From the NCBI GenBank assembly GCA_017618625.1, contig JAFZTV010000084.1, positions 1-14,453 of the forward strand: DNA of 14,453 nucleotides, read 5' to 3'. The translations under genes were made by a program, and so were the position numbers. Shown here piece by piece: positions 13,261 through 14,453 of the stretch. This DNA comes from Bacteroidales bacterium (lineage in GTDB: Bacteria > Bacteroidota > Bacteroidia > Bacteroidales > P3). The notes under the pieces are model-generated. The model had not been told where the DNA came from, did no database searches, and was given only the letters and a program-made list of their open reading frames with translations. The first letter of the stretch is position 1; every line of letters begins with the position of its first letter.

Positions 13261-14268
13261 ATGATGAAAAGCATACGCAGAGCAGTAGTGTTGGCAGCAA
13301 TTGCCTTTCTTTCGTTACAGAGTGTCAATGCACAGGACATCGGATTTTCGCAGTTCTACGCCAACCCGCTCTATCTCAACCCTGCAATGGCTGGATCGAA
13401 GATAGCTCCCAGCCTGTCACTTACTTACAGATGCCAGTGGCCGGCGCTGACAAGTGCGTACCAGACGGCGTCGATATCGTATGACCAGTATATCCACAAG
13501 CTGCACGGCAGCATCGGTGCGATAGCCATGTATGACCGTCAGGGCGACCACGGTGCGCTGAACACGACATACGTGGGATTCATGTATGCTTTCCGTTTCA
13601 ACCTTACGCGCGACGTCTATATGAACCTCGCGTTGCAGGCTTCGGTGTTCAACGTCCACCTGAAATGGGATTTGAACTACCTGCACTTCCCCGACCAGAT
13701 TGACCCGAGCCAGGGATTCGTGAACCAGACCTCGGCTCAGGAGCCGGAGAGCAACAACAAGTGGAACGCAGATTTCAGCGCTGGCTTGATGGTTTACGGC
13801 GAGAACTGGTATGCGGGTGTGGCAGGCGCACACCTGAGCCGTCCCGACCAGGGTTTCTACAGCGTGGACCGCATCCCCATCAAGGTGACCGTTCACGGCG
13901 GCGGAATGATTAACCTGGCCAAGGAAAAACGCCGTACCTCGACCCTCGGTCTCGGCACCCCCATCATTTCGCCTAACTTCATCTATCAATATCAGGGCAC
14001 ATTCCACTACTTCAACTACGGTCTGTATCTCGACTGGGAGCCGTTCCTGGTGGGTGTGTGGTTTCGTAACGGTGTGGAGAACGCCGACGCTTTCATCTTC
14101 CTGGCTGGTATTCAGTGGGACCACTACAAGGTGGGTTACAGCTATGACGTGACGGTGTCGAAACTGGCCAACAACACACACGGTTCGCACGAGGTGACAC
14201 TCGGCATCCTCCTGCCCGTGCCGCAGCAGAAACAGAAAGTGCGTGCAATCCGCTGCCCGTCCTTCTAA
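13261..14268 (+). CDS. porP: Type IX secretion system membrane protein PorP/SprF
   Basis: Outer-membrane beta-barrel linked to the T9SS periplasmic PorK/PorN ring. I choose the ATG at 13261 (a second ATG follows directly); the frame can be extended 7 codons to a TTG at 13240, but this adds nothing conserved. The signal peptide is cleaved at VNA|Q25. The mature start, DIGFSQFYANPLYLNPAMAGS, is the PorP/SprF hallmark. Next come YRCQWPAL, SYDQY, GSIGAIAMYDRQGD and later GLYLDWEPFLVGVWFRN with GIQWDHYKVGYSYDVTVSKL, typical of the barrel end. The product is 335 aa, normal length. It is followed 67 bases later by porK, the known operon order (porP-K-L-M-N). Confidence 0.95.
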   Translation: MMKSIRRAVVLAAIAFLSLQSVNAQDIGFSQFYANPLYLNPAMAGSKIAPSLSLTYRCQWPALTSAYQTASISYDQYIHKLHGSIGAIAMYDRQGDHGALNTTYVGFMYAFRFNLTRDVYMNLALQASVFNVHLKWDLNYLHFPDQIDPSQGFVNQTSAQEPESNNKWNADFSAGLMVYGENWYAGVAGAHLSRPDQGFYSVDRIPIKVTVHGGGMINLAKEKRRTSTLGLGTPIISPNFIYQYQGTFHYFNYGLYLDWEPFLVGVWFRNGVENADAFIFLAGIQWDHYKVGYSYDVTVSKLANNTHGSHEVTLGILLPVPQQKQKVRAIRCPSF

Positions 14269-14335
14269 TATATGCTTGCAACGTATCATCAGACAACATA
14301 ACAACATTAACGCGTAATCACAAATACATCGAAAT

Positions 14336-14453
14336 ATGAAAATTCTGAAATTCTCAAGTTTTTTACTAGTAGCACTGTTGGTGTTCACCTCGTGCGGCAG
14401 CAAGAAGAAGTCTGCCACCACGGGATGGGACTACAACAGCTCAGAATGGGGCG
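14336..14453 (+). CDS. porK: T9SS ring lipoprotein PorK/GldK, N-terminal fragment cut by window edge
   Basis: The ATG at 14336 opens 39 codons before the window ends. A lysine-rich start and a hydrophobic segment lead to the lipobox FTSC with lipidated C20, then GSKKKSATTGWDYNSSEWG. In this family PorK/GldK is an outer-membrane lipoprotein facing the periplasm that forms a ring with PorN around the T9SS motor. The call rests on the lipobox, the GWxYN motif shortly after it, and the position right after porP. The conserved sulfatase-modifying-factor-like domain expected for PorK lies beyond the edge, so this part cannot prove identity alone. Confidence 0.85.
   Translation, partial: MKILKFSSFLLVALLVFTSCGSKKKSATTGWDYNSSEWG

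Noticed and set aside
13417..14421. A 334-codon open frame on the minus strand opposite porP and porK
   Set aside because: Composition is His/Val-rich without motifs, and it overlaps both porP and the porK signal peptide, which are clear on the plus strand.

Overview
The window comes from a bacterium of the phylum Bacteroidota, most likely order Bacteroidales. The evidence is the type IX secretion system (T9SS) genes porU, porV, porP and porK, signal peptides cleaved as Ala|Gln, little Shine-Dalgarno signal, A-rich start regions, and -7 promoter boxes of the Bacteroidota form TAnnTTTG. I cannot name a genus.

Layout. (1) 1-569, minus: the 5' end of dnaK, cut by the window edge. (2) 570-914: a divergent control region with two inverted repeats and two blocks of 11-bp tandem repeats. 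(3) 915-4359, plus: six genes in a row: a small acidic protein, recR, a lipoprotein glycoside hydrolase of family 3, a 57-aa lipoprotein, an SprT-like zinc metallopeptidase whose start overlaps the lipoprotein stop, and a YbaK-type Cys-tRNA deacylase. They end at a strong bidirectional terminator (4360-4400). (4) 4418-11677, minus, read leftwards into the same terminator: porU, porV, ispF, clpS, an nfeD-family gene and floA. (5) 11678-13260: about 1.6 kb with no intact recognisable gene. It holds a small leftward unit (promoter, broken 34-codon ORF, terminator), a third 11-bp repeat, a hairpin element resembling a MITE, a decayed restriction-modification methyltransferase gene that keeps its promoter box, and a hairpin plus polypurine leader. 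(6) 13261 to the end, plus: porP, then the first 39 codons of porK, which begins the T9SS core operon (expected porL, porM, porN beyond the edge).

How the genes work together. PorP and PorK build the periplasmic and outer-membrane part of the T9SS. PorV is the outer-membrane shuttle that takes cargo to PorU, the C25-family sortase that removes C-terminal sorting domains at the cell surface. Here the PorU/PorV pair and the PorP/PorK operon are divergent neighbours. The other minus-strand genes are housekeeping: IspF (isoprenoid synthesis), ClpS (N-end-rule adaptor of the Clp protease), NfeD and FloA (membrane microdomains).

The least explained features are the short tandem repeats (7-, 8-, 11- and 14-bp units) that fill many gene junctions, and the 11.7-13.2 kb spacer. 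I found no tRNA, rRNA or CRISPR array.
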